From assembly GCF_009834915.1 (NCBI RefSeq), contig NZ_WVHS01000002.1:620001-684000 (forward strand): DNA of 64,000 nt, written 5' to 3'. Positions 1 to 9,000 of the stretch are shown here, piece by piece. Source of the stretch: Hufsiella ginkgonis. GTDB lineage: Bacteria > Bacteroidota > Bacteroidia > Sphingobacteriales > Sphingobacteriaceae. Position 1 is the stretch's first letter; every line of letters starts with the position of its first letter. The notes under the pieces are model-generated. The model did no database searches and was not told where the DNA came from. It saw nothing but the letters and a program-made list of their open reading frames with translations. The position numbers and the translations under genes were made by a program.

Positions 1-318
1 GACGCTAAATTGAAGCAAAACAAGTATGGACTGCGCGAACATGATGAGCGCGGTGTCGGCGTATGGATCGCGGACGAAAACCTTGACGGCTCGAAGATGC
101 TTGCGCTTCACCGGTCCGTTCCTCCCGGAACCGTGATCAAAGTAACGAATCCGATGACGGGAATAAGCGCTTATGTGAAAGTACTCGGAAAATTCACTGA
201 AAACGAGACTACGAAAGACGTGATCATCGTGATCACCAAAGCAGTAGCCGACCGGATCGGAATATTGGATAAACGTTTCCAGATAACTATCGTATACGGC
301 GTTTCGAATGACAATTAA
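1..318 (+). CDS. LysM/double-psi-barrel-type protein, C-terminal part (5' truncated by window)
   Basis: The frame is open from base 1, so the gene starts outside the window; 105 residues are visible. They look like the C-terminal double-psi beta-barrel (RlpA-like) domain that follows LysM repeats in a Bacteroidota envelope protein. The visible cues are a GVGVWIADENLDG stretch, LALHRSVPPGT, a TNPMTG turn and a VVGKF/VLGKF-type strand ending in an ITKAVADRIGILDKRF segment. No LysM repeat lies inside the window, so that part of the call comes from family knowledge. The protein is likely periplasmic or outer-membrane associated and binds peptidoglycan. Its last 11 nt overlap the uridine kinase start, which suggests co-transcription and translational coupling. 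Confidence 0.65.
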   Translation, partial: DAKLKQNKYGLREHDERGVGVWIADENLDGSKMLALHRSVPPGTVIKVTNPMTGISAYVKVLGKFTENETTKDVIIVITKAVADRIGILDKRFQITIVYGVSNDN

Positions 319-958
319 ACCTTATGTGATCGGCATCGCCGGGGGCAGCGGCTCGGGCAAAACTTTCTTTCTTCATTGCTTCCTGAACCATTTTAATAAA
401 GACGAGGTATGTCTCGTTTCCCAGGATGATTACTATATCCCGGCCGGCGAGATGACACAGGAAGAGAACAAGCTCTACAATTTCGACCTGCCGTCGACCA
501 TTGATGATTCCCATTTTTTGAAGGACATCCAGGATCTTATAGAGGGCAAAACGGTGTATAAAAAAGAATATACTTTTAATAACCCCAATGCCGTTCCTAA
601 GTTGCTGGAGATCAAGCCCGCCCCGGTGCTGATCATTGAAGGGCTCTTTATTCTGCATTTCCAGGAGATCGCCTCGTTAATGGACCTGAAAATCTTTATA
701 GATACCGAAGAGGAGATCGCGCTGAAGCGGCGGTTAAAACGCGACCTGATTGAACGTGGTTATTTCGAGGAAGACGTGATGTACAAATGGATAAATCATG
801 TGATGCCGGCTTACCGTGAATTCTTGTTACCGTACAAGCCGGGCTGCCAAAAAGTGATCACCAATAATACCCACGTTGCCGAAGATATTATCAGGATCAC
901 CGAATCAATTTCGAATGAGCTTCGTGAATCCGTTCTGCCAAAACGGATCGGGGGGTGA
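308..958 (+). CDS. udk: Uridine kinase
   Basis: Cytosolic P-loop kinase of 216 residues, the usual length, phosphorylating uridine or cytidine to the monophosphate in pyrimidine salvage. The Walker A loop GGSGSGKT is at residues 12-19. It is followed by a SQDDYY motif (catalytic Asp region near residue 38), an NFDLPSTID segment, and IIEGLF near residue 115, all typical of Udk. An RLKRD lid-like stretch follows around residue 135. The ATG start overlaps the preceding gene by 11 nt. The stop codon directly abuts that of the convergent alaS gene with no spacer, leaving no room for a separate terminator. Confidence 0.9.
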   Translation: MTIKPYVIGIAGGSGSGKTFFLHCFLNHFNKDEVCLVSQDDYYIPAGEMTQEENKLYNFDLPSTIDDSHFLKDIQDLIEGKTVYKKEYTFNNPNAVPKLLEIKPAPVLIIEGLFILHFQEIASLMDLKIFIDTEEEIALKRRLKRDLIERGYFEEDVMYKWINHVMPAYREFLLPYKPGCQKVITNNTHVAEDIIRITESISNELRESVLPKRIGG

Positions 959-3598
959 TCAGCCCATAAAGGTCCGTGCCTTTTTCAGCACGTTATCCAG
1001 TCCGTTAACATCTTTGCCGCCGGCTGTGGCATAAAACGGCTGGCCGCCGCCGCCGCCCTGGATTTCTTTTGCAAGATCCCTAATGATATTTCCGGCGTGC
1101 AGCCCGCGTTCGTTTACTACATTTTCGCTGATCATTACCGTGATATTCGGCTTTCCATCCAGGTCGGCCACCAGCACCAGGAACAGGTCGGTAACAATGT
1201 CCTTCAGGTTATAAGCCAGGTTTTTGATTGCTTCCGGGTTCGGAAGGTCTACTTTCGCTAAAATGAAGTTTATGCCGTTTACCTGCTCGACCTTATTTAC
1301 CAGGTCATGTTTTAAACCCGCGGCCTTTTCCACGACGCCCTTCTCTAATTCTTTACGCAGCCGGTTATTCTCCTCCAATAAGTTTTCAACCGACTTCGCG
1401 ATCTCTCCGGGATTCTTCAACAGGGTCTTCAGGTCGCTAACCAATGTCAACTGCTGATTAATAAAGATTTCCGAAGTTTCGCCTGTAATGGCTTCGATAC
1501 GCCTCACTCCTGCTGCCACCGCACTTTCAGAAACGATCTTGAAGAAGCCGATCTGGCCGGTAGCCTTCACGTGCGTACCGCCGCAGAGCTCCTTCGAAAA
1601 TTGTTCATCAAAGGTGATCACGCGGACAAAATCTCCATATTTTTCGCCGAACAGGGCAGTTACGCCGCTGCTCACCGCCAATTGATAGGCTACTTCGCGC
1701 TCTTCCCCGAGTGGGATATTCTCACGGACCTTTTCATTCACGATCGCCTCGATCTGCGCGATCTCTTCCCCGGTTACTTTACTAAAATGAGAAAAGTCAA
1801 ATCGCAGGTAGTCTCCGTTAACCAAGGAACCTTTCTGATTCACGTGGGCGCCTAGCACCTGTTTCATAGCGGCATGCAGCAAATGTGTTGCCGTATGGTT
1901 GCTTTCGATATTTGTCCGGCGTTTACCATCAACGATCGCCGTGAGCGCATCGGAAGGGTTGCTGGGCAAACGATCGGCAAAGTGAACGATAAGGCCGTTT
2001 TCCTTTTTCGTATCGGTGATATGAACAATTTCTCCGTTGGGGAACACCAGTTCGCCGGTATCGCCCACCTGGCCACCGCTTTCCGCATAGAAAGGTGTTT
2101 TATCCAGCACCAACTGGTATTGATCCCTGCCTTTCGCCGTCACTTTTCTATATTTAACGATGTGCGCTACCGTTTCACGTTCATCATAACCGGTAAATGT
2201 AACACCCTCATCGTCCCGCAGCAAAAGCCAATCGCCCGTATCAATGGCCGTAGCAGCCCGGGAGCGATTTTTTTGCCCGAGCAGCGCTTGTTCGTACCCG
2301 GCAACATCTACCGTCCATCCTTTTTCACGTGCCATCAGCTCGGTGAGATCGCGGGGGAAACCAAAAGTATCTGAAAGCTCGAAAGCGAACCTACCACTGA
2401 TCACCTGTTCTTCCCCGTGCGAACCGGTTGATGCAGGTTGCGAAATATAATTGTCAAAACGTTGTATGCCGGTTGCGAGCGTCCGTAAAAAGGCGATTTC
2501 CTCCTCCTGTATCACCTTCTGCACAAAATCCTGCTGTGATTCCAGTTCTTTGAAAACCCCTTCAAACTGTTTCGCCAAAATTGGCACCAGCTTATTTAAC
2601 ACCGGCTCTTTAAAGCCGAGGTATTGGTAGGCATATCTTACCGCTCTCCTGAGGATCCGCCTGATCACATATCCAGCTTTATTATTGGACGGCAGCTGGC
2701 CATCGGCAACGGCGAAGGCAATAGCCCGTACATGGTCGGCCATTACGCGCATCGCTATGTCCAGTTTCTCATCCGTTCCATAGGTTACTTTTGCTTCGCT
2801 TGCAACGAATTGGATCAGTGGCTGAAAAACGTCGGTATCATAATTTGACGTTTTTTCCTGCATCACGCGCACCAGCCGCTCCAGGCCCATCCCTGTGTCG
2901 ACATGCTTAGCAGGCAGCGGCTGTAACGAACCATCTTTCAGCCGGTTAAACTGCATGAATACATTATTCCAGATCTCGATCACCTGGGGATCATCGTGGT
3001 TTACGAGGCTTGCGCCATCGCCTTTGGCGCGGCTTCCGGGAGGGCGGCAATCCACATGGATTTCAGAACAAGGCCCACAGGGACCGGTGTCGCCCATTTC
3101 CCAAAAATTGTCTTTTTTATTGCCAAGAATGATCCGTTCGGCCGGCACAAACTGCTTCCACAAATCATACGCTTCCTGGTCGCGGGGAAGCCCTTCTTTC
3201 TCATCGCCCTCGAATACAGTCACATACAGCCGGTCCTCCGGGATCCGATATACTTTAGTGAGCAGTTCCCAACTCCATTCAATGGCTTCTTTTTTAAAGT
3301 AATCGCCGAAGCTCCAATTGCCCAGCATCTCGAACATCGTATGGTGATAAGTATCGATACCTACTTCCTCCAGGTCGTTATGTTTACCCGAAACCCGGAG
3401 GCAGCGCTGGGTATCGGCCACACGCGGATATTTCACGACCGCTTCACCGAGGAAGAGATCTTTAAACTGGTTCATCCCCGCATTGGTGAACATCAGCGTC
3501 GGGTCATCCTTCACAACGATCGGCGCGGATGGCACTACCTGGTGTCCTTTACTTTCAAAAAAATCTAAAAAAGCCTTCCTGATCTCTTTCGTGGTCAT
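959..3598 (-). CDS. alaS: Alanine--tRNA ligase
   Basis: Class II aminoacyl-tRNA synthetase of 879 residues, full length for the family, that charges tRNA-Ala in the cytosol. The order is N-terminal catalytic core (motif 1 near PTLMFTNAGMNQFKD, then GDTGPCGPCSEIH), tRNA-recognition helices, an editing domain with the zinc motif HTATH near residue 566 and CGGTH near residue 672, and a C-terminal DHHA1-type domain ending in the glycine-rich IQGGGGGQPFYATAGG segment. The GGGGGQP loop is the usual AlaRS C-terminal signature. A TAACTTTG -7 box lies 18 nt before the ATG. The start of the upstream MerR gene on the other strand is 112 nt away. Confidence 0.97.
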   Translation of the reverse strand: MTTKEIRKAFLDFFESKGHQVVPSAPIVVKDDPTLMFTNAGMNQFKDLFLGEAVVKYPRVADTQRCLRVSGKHNDLEEVGIDTYHHTMFEMLGNWSFGDYFKKEAIEWSWELLTKVYRIPEDRLYVTVFEGDEKEGLPRDQEAYDLWKQFVPAERIILGNKKDNFWEMGDTGPCGPCSEIHVDCRPPGSRAKGDGASLVNHDDPQVIEIWNNVFMQFNRLKDGSLQPLPAKHVDTGMGLERLVRVMQEKTSNYDTDVFQPLIQFVASEAKVTYGTDEKLDIAMRVMADHVRAIAFAVADGQLPSNNKAGYVIRRILRRAVRYAYQYLGFKEPVLNKLVPILAKQFEGVFKELESQQDFVQKVIQEEEIAFLRTLATGIQRFDNYISQPASTGSHGEEQVISGRFAFELSDTFGFPRDLTELMAREKGWTVDVAGYEQALLGQKNRSRAATAIDTGDWLLLRDDEGVTFTGYDERETVAHIVKYRKVTAKGRDQYQLVLDKTPFYAESGGQVGDTGELVFPNGEIVHITDTKKENGLIVHFADRLPSNPSDALTAIVDGKRRTNIESNHTATHLLHAAMKQVLGAHVNQKGSLVNGDYLRFDFSHFSKVTGEEIAQIEAIVNEKVRENIPLGEEREVAYQLAVSSGVTALFGEKYGDFVRVITFDEQFSKELCGGTHVKATGQIGFFKIVSESAVAAGVRRIEAITGETSEIFINQQLTLVSDLKTLLKNPGEIAKSVENLLEENNRLRKELEKGVVEKAAGLKHDLVNKVEQVNGINFILAKVDLPNPEAIKNLAYNLKDIVTDLFLVLVADLDGKPNITVMISENVVNERGLHAGNIIRDLAKEIQGGGGGQPFYATAGGKDVNGLDNVLKKARTFMG

Positions 3599-3615
3599 TT
3601 TTGGTAAAATTTGTG

Positions 3616-3623
3616 CAAAGTTA
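3616..3623 (-). promoter_or_regulatory. Putative -7 box of alaS promoter
   Basis: Read on the minus strand this is TAACTTTG, an exact match to the Bacteroidota TAnnTTTG box. Transcription would start about 10 nt before the alaS ATG. A clear TTTG -33 element is not visible upstream. Confidence 0.5.
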
Positions 3624-3710
3624 GAAGAATGTTGTAAGAACTTACCCTATCTTCGTTATGTTTTAAGTGAAGCGTTTGACATCAATCTTAAACGTCTAAC
3701 CTCCAACCAA

Positions 3711-4046
3711 ATGCCATATAAAGAACGAGAGATCAGCAAGTTATACTATACGATGGGGGAAGTAACCAGCATGTTCAATGTTAATCCTTCCCAGATCAGG
3801 TTTTACGAGCGGGAATTTGAGATCCTCAATCCCAAAAAAAACAAGAAAGGAAATCGCCTCTTTTCTCCGGAAGACGTAGAAAACCTGAAGGCGATCTTTC
3901 ACCTGGTAAAGGAAAAGGGATTCACTTTACAAGGAGCGAAAGATCACCTGAAAGCAAATCGTACCGACATTAAAGAGAACCAAAAAATCATCGATTCGCT
4001 GGAGCGGCTGAAGGAATTTTTGCTCGGGGTGAAAGAGCAACTTTAG
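3711..4046 (+). CDS. MerR-family transcriptional regulator
   Basis: A 111-residue protein dominated by a MerR winged-helix DNA-binding domain (residues about 10-80): YYTMGEVTSMFNV (helix-turn-helix), then QIRFYEREFEIL, NRLFSPEDVENLKAIFHLVKEKGFTL and a short C-terminal helix. There is no ligand-binding domain, which matches the short MerR proteins common in Bacteroidota. I place the start at ATG 3711. The frame is open further upstream, but that would run into the alaS 5' end on the other strand and add residues unlike the family. The target genes cannot be deduced; the divergent neighbour alaS is probably coincidental. Confidence 0.85.
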   Translation: MPYKEREISKLYYTMGEVTSMFNVNPSQIRFYEREFEILNPKKNKKGNRLFSPEDVENLKAIFHLVKEKGFTLQGAKDHLKANRTDIKENQKIIDSLERLKEFLLGVKEQL

Positions 4047-4073
4047 CTTTAACAATATCTTCCCGACAACCAC

Positions 4074-4955
4074 TTGAAAGTCCTTTTCATTATTAACCCG
4101 AAGTCGGGCACAAATGCCAGGGGAACGCTGGAGCAGTTAATAGCGGAACAGGCGGCATTGGATGATTTTACCTATGTCATCCACAAGATGAGATCGCGTG
4201 ATGAAGAATGGGCTATTCTACAGGATATCGACGCCTGTTCACCAGACATTATCGCTTGTGCTGGAGGAGATGGAACCGTTAACCTGCTGGCGAGGCTGCT
4301 TAACGGGAAATCCATTCCACTTGCGATCATCCCCACTGGTTCCGCAAACGGAATGGCCCGGGAACTCCGCATCGAAAACATAAACACGGCGTTAAAAACC
4401 CTTATCCACGGCCGGAAGAAAAAGATCGACCTTCTTAGCATAAATGGTAAAATCTGTGTGCACCTTGCGGATGTCGGGTTAAATGCCCGCATCGTAAAGC
4501 GATTTGAACATGGCACCTCCCGTGGTCTGTTTACCTACGCCCGTCATTTATTTAGTGAAGTGTTCCTGCTAAGGAAATACACTTTTTATATCACCCACGA
4601 CTTGCAGGAAGTCACCTTTCGTGCTGTTTCACTTACCTTCGCTAATGCGTCAAAATACGGAACAGGTGCAGTGATCAATCCTACCGGAAAGCTTGACGAC
4701 GGAAAATTCGAGTTAGTGATCGTCAAGCCATTTCCCCAGCGAAAGTTACTTTCCATTGTATGGAAGATGTTTAATGGTACGCTCGATACATCGGAGTATG
4801 TGCGGGTGATCAGTTGTGAAAAGGCACTGATCTATTCCAATCGAAGAACGGTGCTGCAGGTTGACGGTGAAGTCATCGGAAAGACCAAACATATCAGGAT
4901 CGAAATGATCCATCAGGCGTTAACCGTAATTATGCCGGAACAGCTAAAGGGTTAA
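4074..4955 (+). CDS. Diacylglycerol/sphingosine-kinase-like lipid kinase (YegS/DgkB type)
   Basis: A 293-residue protein with the DAGK catalytic fold: INPKSGTN near residue 8, the nucleotide-binding loop GGDGTVN near residue 66, and PTGSANGMAREL near residue 85. The C-terminal half is the beta-sandwich domain, with LDDGKFELVIVK and LQVDGEV motifs. Family members phosphorylate diacylglycerol or related lipids at the inner membrane. The substrate here is not identifiable from sequence. The start codon is TTG at 4074, 28 nt after the MerR gene. The gene is followed by a convergent phosphoesterase 17 nt downstream. Confidence 0.85.
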   Translation: MKVLFIINPKSGTNARGTLEQLIAEQAALDDFTYVIHKMRSRDEEWAILQDIDACSPDIIACAGGDGTVNLLARLLNGKSIPLAIIPTGSANGMARELRIENINTALKTLIHGRKKKIDLLSINGKICVHLADVGLNARIVKRFEHGTSRGLFTYARHLFSEVFLLRKYTFYITHDLQEVTFRAVSLTFANASKYGTGAVINPTGKLDDGKFELVIVKPFPQRKLLSIVWKMFNGTLDTSEYVRVISCEKALIYSNRRTVLQVDGEVIGKTKHIRIEMIHQALTVIMPEQLKG

Positions 4956-4971
4956 CCTCAACCGCACAGGT

Positions 4972-6024
4972 TTACATTAACTTTTTTTCAAAGATCCGCT
5001 GTCCTTGTGCGTTTGCCCGGTCGACCGTCCAGGCAGATGTGGTCACCGAGCCGTCATTCTCGAATCGCAGCTTAAAAAAACCCTTACATTTTTGCCCGAA
5101 TTCTAAATGTCGTCCGTTCTGGAGCACATACTTAAGCTTTGATCCCGCCCCGCTTACGATAAAATGGTTAAGGTTCTTGTGAATATATTGAAGGTTATGT
5201 TCATGCCCGGAAGCATAGATCAGGTTAGGGTACCTGGCAAAAAGTTCCTTCAATTTGTTTCGCATACCACGGTAGCGGGGGTGCGACATGTCTTCTTTCG
5301 CTCCCAACCATTTCCGGTATAGTGGCAGCAACGAGCCAATGAAAGGCAAGGGTATATAAGCGTCCGGGTCATACAATGTCAGCGGGAAAATATGATGCTT
5401 CAGCTTAAATTTGCCGCCATGTATGGCATAGCTATATACCGGGTGATGGCCGGCCACTAAAATATGGCGGTGCTTATTTTCTTCGATCATATCCTCAAGC
5501 TGTTTGAAGAAATCATCTTCCGATGAGACACGGCATCCAAACTGTTTACCGACCGGTCGTGGATTTTTCTGCATCCACCATTGTGTATTGATCATGATCA
5601 TCGTTAGATGAGGACTCACATTAAGCTCGGTGGGGCCAGGACAGCCATTGGTTGGCAAGAAAACGTTTTTACCTCCGAAAAGCTTCTCGATGTACTTTTC
5701 CTGCCGAACGATATAATCGTAGCCATTTGATCGTCCCTTATTCCAATCGTGGTTGCCACCGATGAAAACTACTTTACCATGATAATCCTTCAATGCTTCA
5801 TGATGCGCTTTTAACGTAGCTTCCGCATCCTTTCGCAGCAAATGGCCTGGCTCCGGCAAACCGCGGGGGTACACGTTGTCTCCAAGAAAGATCACGGCCG
5901 ATTCCTGTCGGGGAATAAGGTGCGCCTTCAAAGTTTCCAATACAGGGTCCGGTTTTGTGCGGTTAATACCGCCGGTGTCTCCTACCAGAAAAACTTCAAA
6001 GGGTACTGGTATTTCATCGGTCAT
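4972..6024 (-). CDS. Calcineurin-like metallophosphoesterase
   Basis: A 350-residue protein with the full set of metallophosphatase motifs: GDTGG near the start, LGDNVYPRGLP, GGNHDWN, AGHHPVYS and GHEHNL. These supply the Asp, Asn and His ligands of a dinuclear metal centre. No signal peptide is seen, so it is probably cytosolic, although the family includes membrane-associated enzymes. I start it at ATG 6024; an in-frame TTG at 6060 would add 12 residues. It is the last gene of a minus-strand run from the PorV-like gene down. The substrate is unknown. Confidence 0.82.
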   Translation of the reverse strand: MTDEIPVPFEVFLVGDTGGINRTKPDPVLETLKAHLIPRQESAVIFLGDNVYPRGLPEPGHLLRKDAEATLKAHHEALKDYHGKVVFIGGNHDWNKGRSNGYDYIVRQEKYIEKLFGGKNVFLPTNGCPGPTELNVSPHLTMIMINTQWWMQKNPRPVGKQFGCRVSSEDDFFKQLEDMIEENKHRHILVAGHHPVYSYAIHGGKFKLKHHIFPLTLYDPDAYIPLPFIGSLLPLYRKWLGAKEDMSHPRYRGMRNKLKELFARYPNLIYASGHEHNLQYIHKNLNHFIVSGAGSKLKYVLQNGRHLEFGQKCKGFFKLRFENDGSVTTSAWTVDRANAQGQRIFEKKLM

Positions 6025-6079
6025 CAGGCATGCAAGGCTAATTTCATCGAGTGATAACAAGGTTATTTTAAACTTGTTG

Positions 6080-6856
6080 CTACCATGATAACTTTTGCTT
6101 TTCCAGGAATGACTGTATCCCTTTTTTAAAGTCCGCTGTCTCCCGCGATTCTGCGTTTGCTTTTACTGCCTGGTCCAGCGAAGCTTCCATAGAAAGGTCC
6201 CTGGTCGCCCGTAACAGTGATTTAGTTCTCCTGATCGATTCTGCAGATGTTTCGTTGCTCAATTTTACAGCATAGGCGTTCGCTTCCGATGCGATCGAAT
6301 TCCGTTCTGCTATAAAATTAACAAGCCCATACCTGCTTGCCGTATTTGCCGGGACCGTCGCCCCGCTCAACAACAGTTCCGATGCACGCGATTTCCCGAC
6401 CTTATCGACAAGAAAACTGGCGACTATTGCAGGAACAAACCCAATTTTTACTTCCGAATAACCAAAATTTGCCTCAGGTGTGGCGAAAACAAAATCGCAT
6501 ACCGATACAAGTCCGCAACCGCCCGCAATTGCATGCCCCTCTACCTGCGCAATCACGATTTTAGCGGATGACCAGACCGTATACAACATTTCCCTCATCA
6601 AAGCGGAATCTGCCAGGTTCTCGTCGAATGAGTTCTGCTGAAGTTGCTGAAGGTATCCAAGATCTGCGCCGGCACTAAAAATAGTTCCAGTCGCTTTCAG
6701 CAGGATCACCCTGATGTTGTCATCCGATTCCAGCATCGTAAACGCGTTCTTTAACCCAGCGATCATTGCCGGATTCAGCGCATTTCTCTTCTCCGGACGA
6801 TCCAGCGTGAGGTGTGCCACTTTGTCCTGGATATCGATTTTTATCAATTGATTCAT
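6080..6856 (-). CDS. Enoyl-CoA hydratase/isomerase family protein
   Basis: A 258-residue crotonase-fold enzyme. The oxyanion-hole segments are FSAGADL and GHAIAGGCGL, and the glutamate-containing EVKIGFVPA loop aligns with the catalytic region of hydratases. This fits a trans-2-enoyl-CoA hydratase or a methylglutaconyl-CoA hydratase of leucine breakdown; sequence alone does not separate them. The gene starts 1 nt inside the end of comEC (shared base 6856), so it is translationally coupled to it. A metabolic role connected with DNA uptake is not expected, so the coupling is probably positional. Confidence 0.85.
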   Translation of the reverse strand: MNQLIKIDIQDKVAHLTLDRPEKRNALNPAMIAGLKNAFTMLESDDNIRVILLKATGTIFSAGADLGYLQQLQQNSFDENLADSALMREMLYTVWSSAKIVIAQVEGHAIAGGCGLVSVCDFVFATPEANFGYSEVKIGFVPAIVASFLVDKVGKSRASELLLSGATVPANTASRYGLVNFIAERNSIASEANAYAVKLSNETSAESIRRTKSLLRATRDLSMEASLDQAVKANAESRETADFKKGIQSFLEKQKLSW

Positions 6857-9000
6857 TAGCCTTTATTCAACTTTCTCAAAGTTAAGCTTTTGAGATCTAT
6901 CTGCCGGGCCTGGTGTTTCTTTAGTAAATACGTGCGGATATTTAATAGTTTCGCCTCTTCCTGCCATTGCCTGATAAGATATGGCCGGTTACTCCCATCG
7001 ATAATAAACTCCGTCGCTTTCACACCGGATGAAAGCTCCTGCAGAGATACCGCGGGGCTTCCCCTGATCATCACCAGGTCGACGCTGACAGGGTCACGGT
7101 ACCGCCTGGTAATAAACATACTATCGCATATCAGCATCTTAAAATCTCTGAATTTCAGAAAAACCCCGTCTGTAAAAAGAAAACGGTCACTTTTCACTTT
7201 GTTAAACGGAATTCTCTCAATCCAGGCAACGTGCGCAGCGGAAAGGGACGGTTTAACAGAAAAATTGTACAGGTTGTCTGTTTGTAACAGGTCTGTTAAG
7301 ACATAGGCAAATCTGCCCTGTACAAAGCTGATCGCCTGGGCGCCTCTCAGGCTGTACACGATCACGCGCTGTTGTTTTATCGCCGTAAAATGCCTGACAC
7401 TGTTAATAAGCACAAGCAAGCTGATACACACAAGGGCAAGATATTTTGGCAGCAGCTGTCTTTTTATATAATATGCCCCTGTAGCGATCAGCAGCAGGTA
7501 CCATATCAAACATTCCCGGGAGCTGATCCAAAGGCCATCCGCTGTTGCCCAGGGCAGCTTTTCCAGGTACATCAACCCATGGTTCATAAAGGAAATGATC
7601 TTTTCCAAAATCCATCCAAAAGGCTCAAGGACTGACGGCCCCGGCAAGAACAGGAAAAGCAACCCGGCATACATTAAAATCGTCACCGGTAATAAGATAA
7701 AAATATTGCTTATCAGAAAATACACGGGAAACTGGTGAAAATAATAAACGCTAAGCGGAAATGTGGCCAATTGCGCCGCTATGGAAACCGCTGTACAACT
7801 CCAGAGCTTATCCGCTATGCGGTTTTTAAAAAAGATCTTTTCATATACAGCGGGATAGATCGCTATCAATCCAAGCACTGCCAGGTAAGAAAGCTGGAAT
7901 CCTGCGTCGACGAGTAAATACGGGTTATACAGCAGCAGTAAAAAAGCGGAAGTGGTTACCAGGTTGTAACTATTCATATCGCGATTGACCGCTTTTGCAA
8001 TCACTACGAAGCTTAACATTAGCGCAGCCCGACATACTGCCGGGGATAAGCCTGTTAATATAGCATATCCTGCGATCAGAACGATTACCAGCGCCGCGCG
8101 TATTATTCTCAGTGTAATCGACCTGTCCATAAACTTTAATAACATTACAAGTACCAGGAACACAATGCCAACATGCATCCCGGAGACTGATAATACATGT
8201 GTGGTACCTGTTTTCGAGTAGGCATTCACTATTTCACGATCGAGGCCTGCCCGATAACCCAGAATAAGGGTCGACGCCAATGCGGCGGCGTCTGCATCGT
8301 GGATATACGCCGCGTACTTGGCTACCATTTTCTGCCTTATAGCAAACGCCCTGGCAATCAGCGGGCTGCCTGTATCCCGTCTCAATAGCCTCATATCCGC
8401 TCTATTTAAAAACGCCTGGTGATAAATCGCCCTATTCGCCAGGAACTTGCTGTAATCGAATTCCGCAGGATTTAACGCGGTCGCTACTTCCTGGTAAACG
8501 GACGGAACCAGGAACAGATCTCCATATAAAAAAAATGCGGAATCATTTTTTACCATCAGTTGAATTCTCCCGGTCGTTTTATGCAACCTATGGCTACGCA
8601 GCGCGAATATAACCTCGCACTCGAACCGGGTAACAGCGGCTGTTCGGACTGGTTCCGACGAAATCCTAACGACAAACGCGTCCGCTGTTTTATTGCTAAA
8701 ATGAGATCTCTCCATTCGCTCGCAGCGTTCTAAGGTGAGGAAATAGCCTGCAAAAAACAGGCAACCGTATATCGTCAGACCTGGTAACCATCTAAACCTG
8801 TGTAAGCCCCACTCCTGATAAGCCACAACACATAAAAGGACGAATAAAAAGCTAAATAAAACAAGCGATCCCAGCAACGCCTTAAGATACAGATCTCCGC
8901 CCGCCGTTATTGCAGCAACGACTCCTGCCGTCAATGGCAGTAATAAACGAACAAACGGAATTTCGTGCCTTGACATCGACATCATAGCGCAAACCTGCAT
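6856..9000 (-). CDS. comEC: ComEC/Rec2-family DNA-uptake channel protein
   Basis: A 714-residue polytopic inner-membrane protein. An N-terminal hydrophobic block (residues about 15-75) is followed by a soluble DUF4131-like domain with the NPAEFDYSKF motif. Then comes the competence domain with many helices and the signatures HVLSVSGMHVG, TGLSPAVCRAALM and DAGFQLSYLAVLG. These are diagnostic of ComEC, which passes single-stranded DNA into the cytosol during transformation. The C-terminal 180 residues occupy the place of the metallo-beta-lactamase nuclease domain but lack an HxHxDH motif, so that part looks degenerate. The start overlaps the preceding HHH gene by 19 nt; several closely spaced Met codons leave the exact start open. 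Confidence 0.9.
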   Translation of the reverse strand: MQVCAMMSMSRHEIPFVRLLLPLTAGVVAAITAGGDLYLKALLGSLVLFSFLFVLLCVVAYQEWGLHRFRWLPGLTIYGCLFFAGYFLTLERCERMERSHFSNKTADAFVVRISSEPVRTAAVTRFECEVIFALRSHRLHKTTGRIQLMVKNDSAFFLYGDLFLVPSVYQEVATALNPAEFDYSKFLANRAIYHQAFLNRADMRLLRRDTGSPLIARAFAIRQKMVAKYAAYIHDADAAALASTLILGYRAGLDREIVNAYSKTGTTHVLSVSGMHVGIVFLVLVMLLKFMDRSITLRIIRAALVIVLIAGYAILTGLSPAVCRAALMLSFVVIAKAVNRDMNSYNLVTTSAFLLLLYNPYLLVDAGFQLSYLAVLGLIAIYPAVYEKIFFKNRIADKLWSCTAVSIAAQLATFPLSVYYFHQFPVYFLISNIFILLPVTILMYAGLLFLFLPGPSVLEPFGWILEKIISFMNHGLMYLEKLPWATADGLWISSRECLIWYLLLIATGAYYIKRQLLPKYLALVCISLLVLINSVRHFTAIKQQRVIVYSLRGAQAISFVQGRFAYVLTDLLQTDNLYNFSVKPSLSAAHVAWIERIPFNKVKSDRFLFTDGVFLKFRDFKMLICDSMFITRRYRDPVSVDLVMIRGSPAVSLQELSSGVKATEFIIDGSNRPYLIRQWQEEAKLLNIRTYLLKKHQARQIDLKSLTLRKLNKG

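Noticed and set aside
1224-3568. Several open frames of 60-190 codons on the plus strand across the alaS gene
   Set aside because: They lie opposite or out of frame to a complete alaS with all family motifs; their translations show no domain.
3483-3710. N-terminal extension of the MerR gene
   Set aside because: The extra 76 codons overlap the alaS 5' end and do not resemble MerR; ATG 3711 gives the usual domain boundary.
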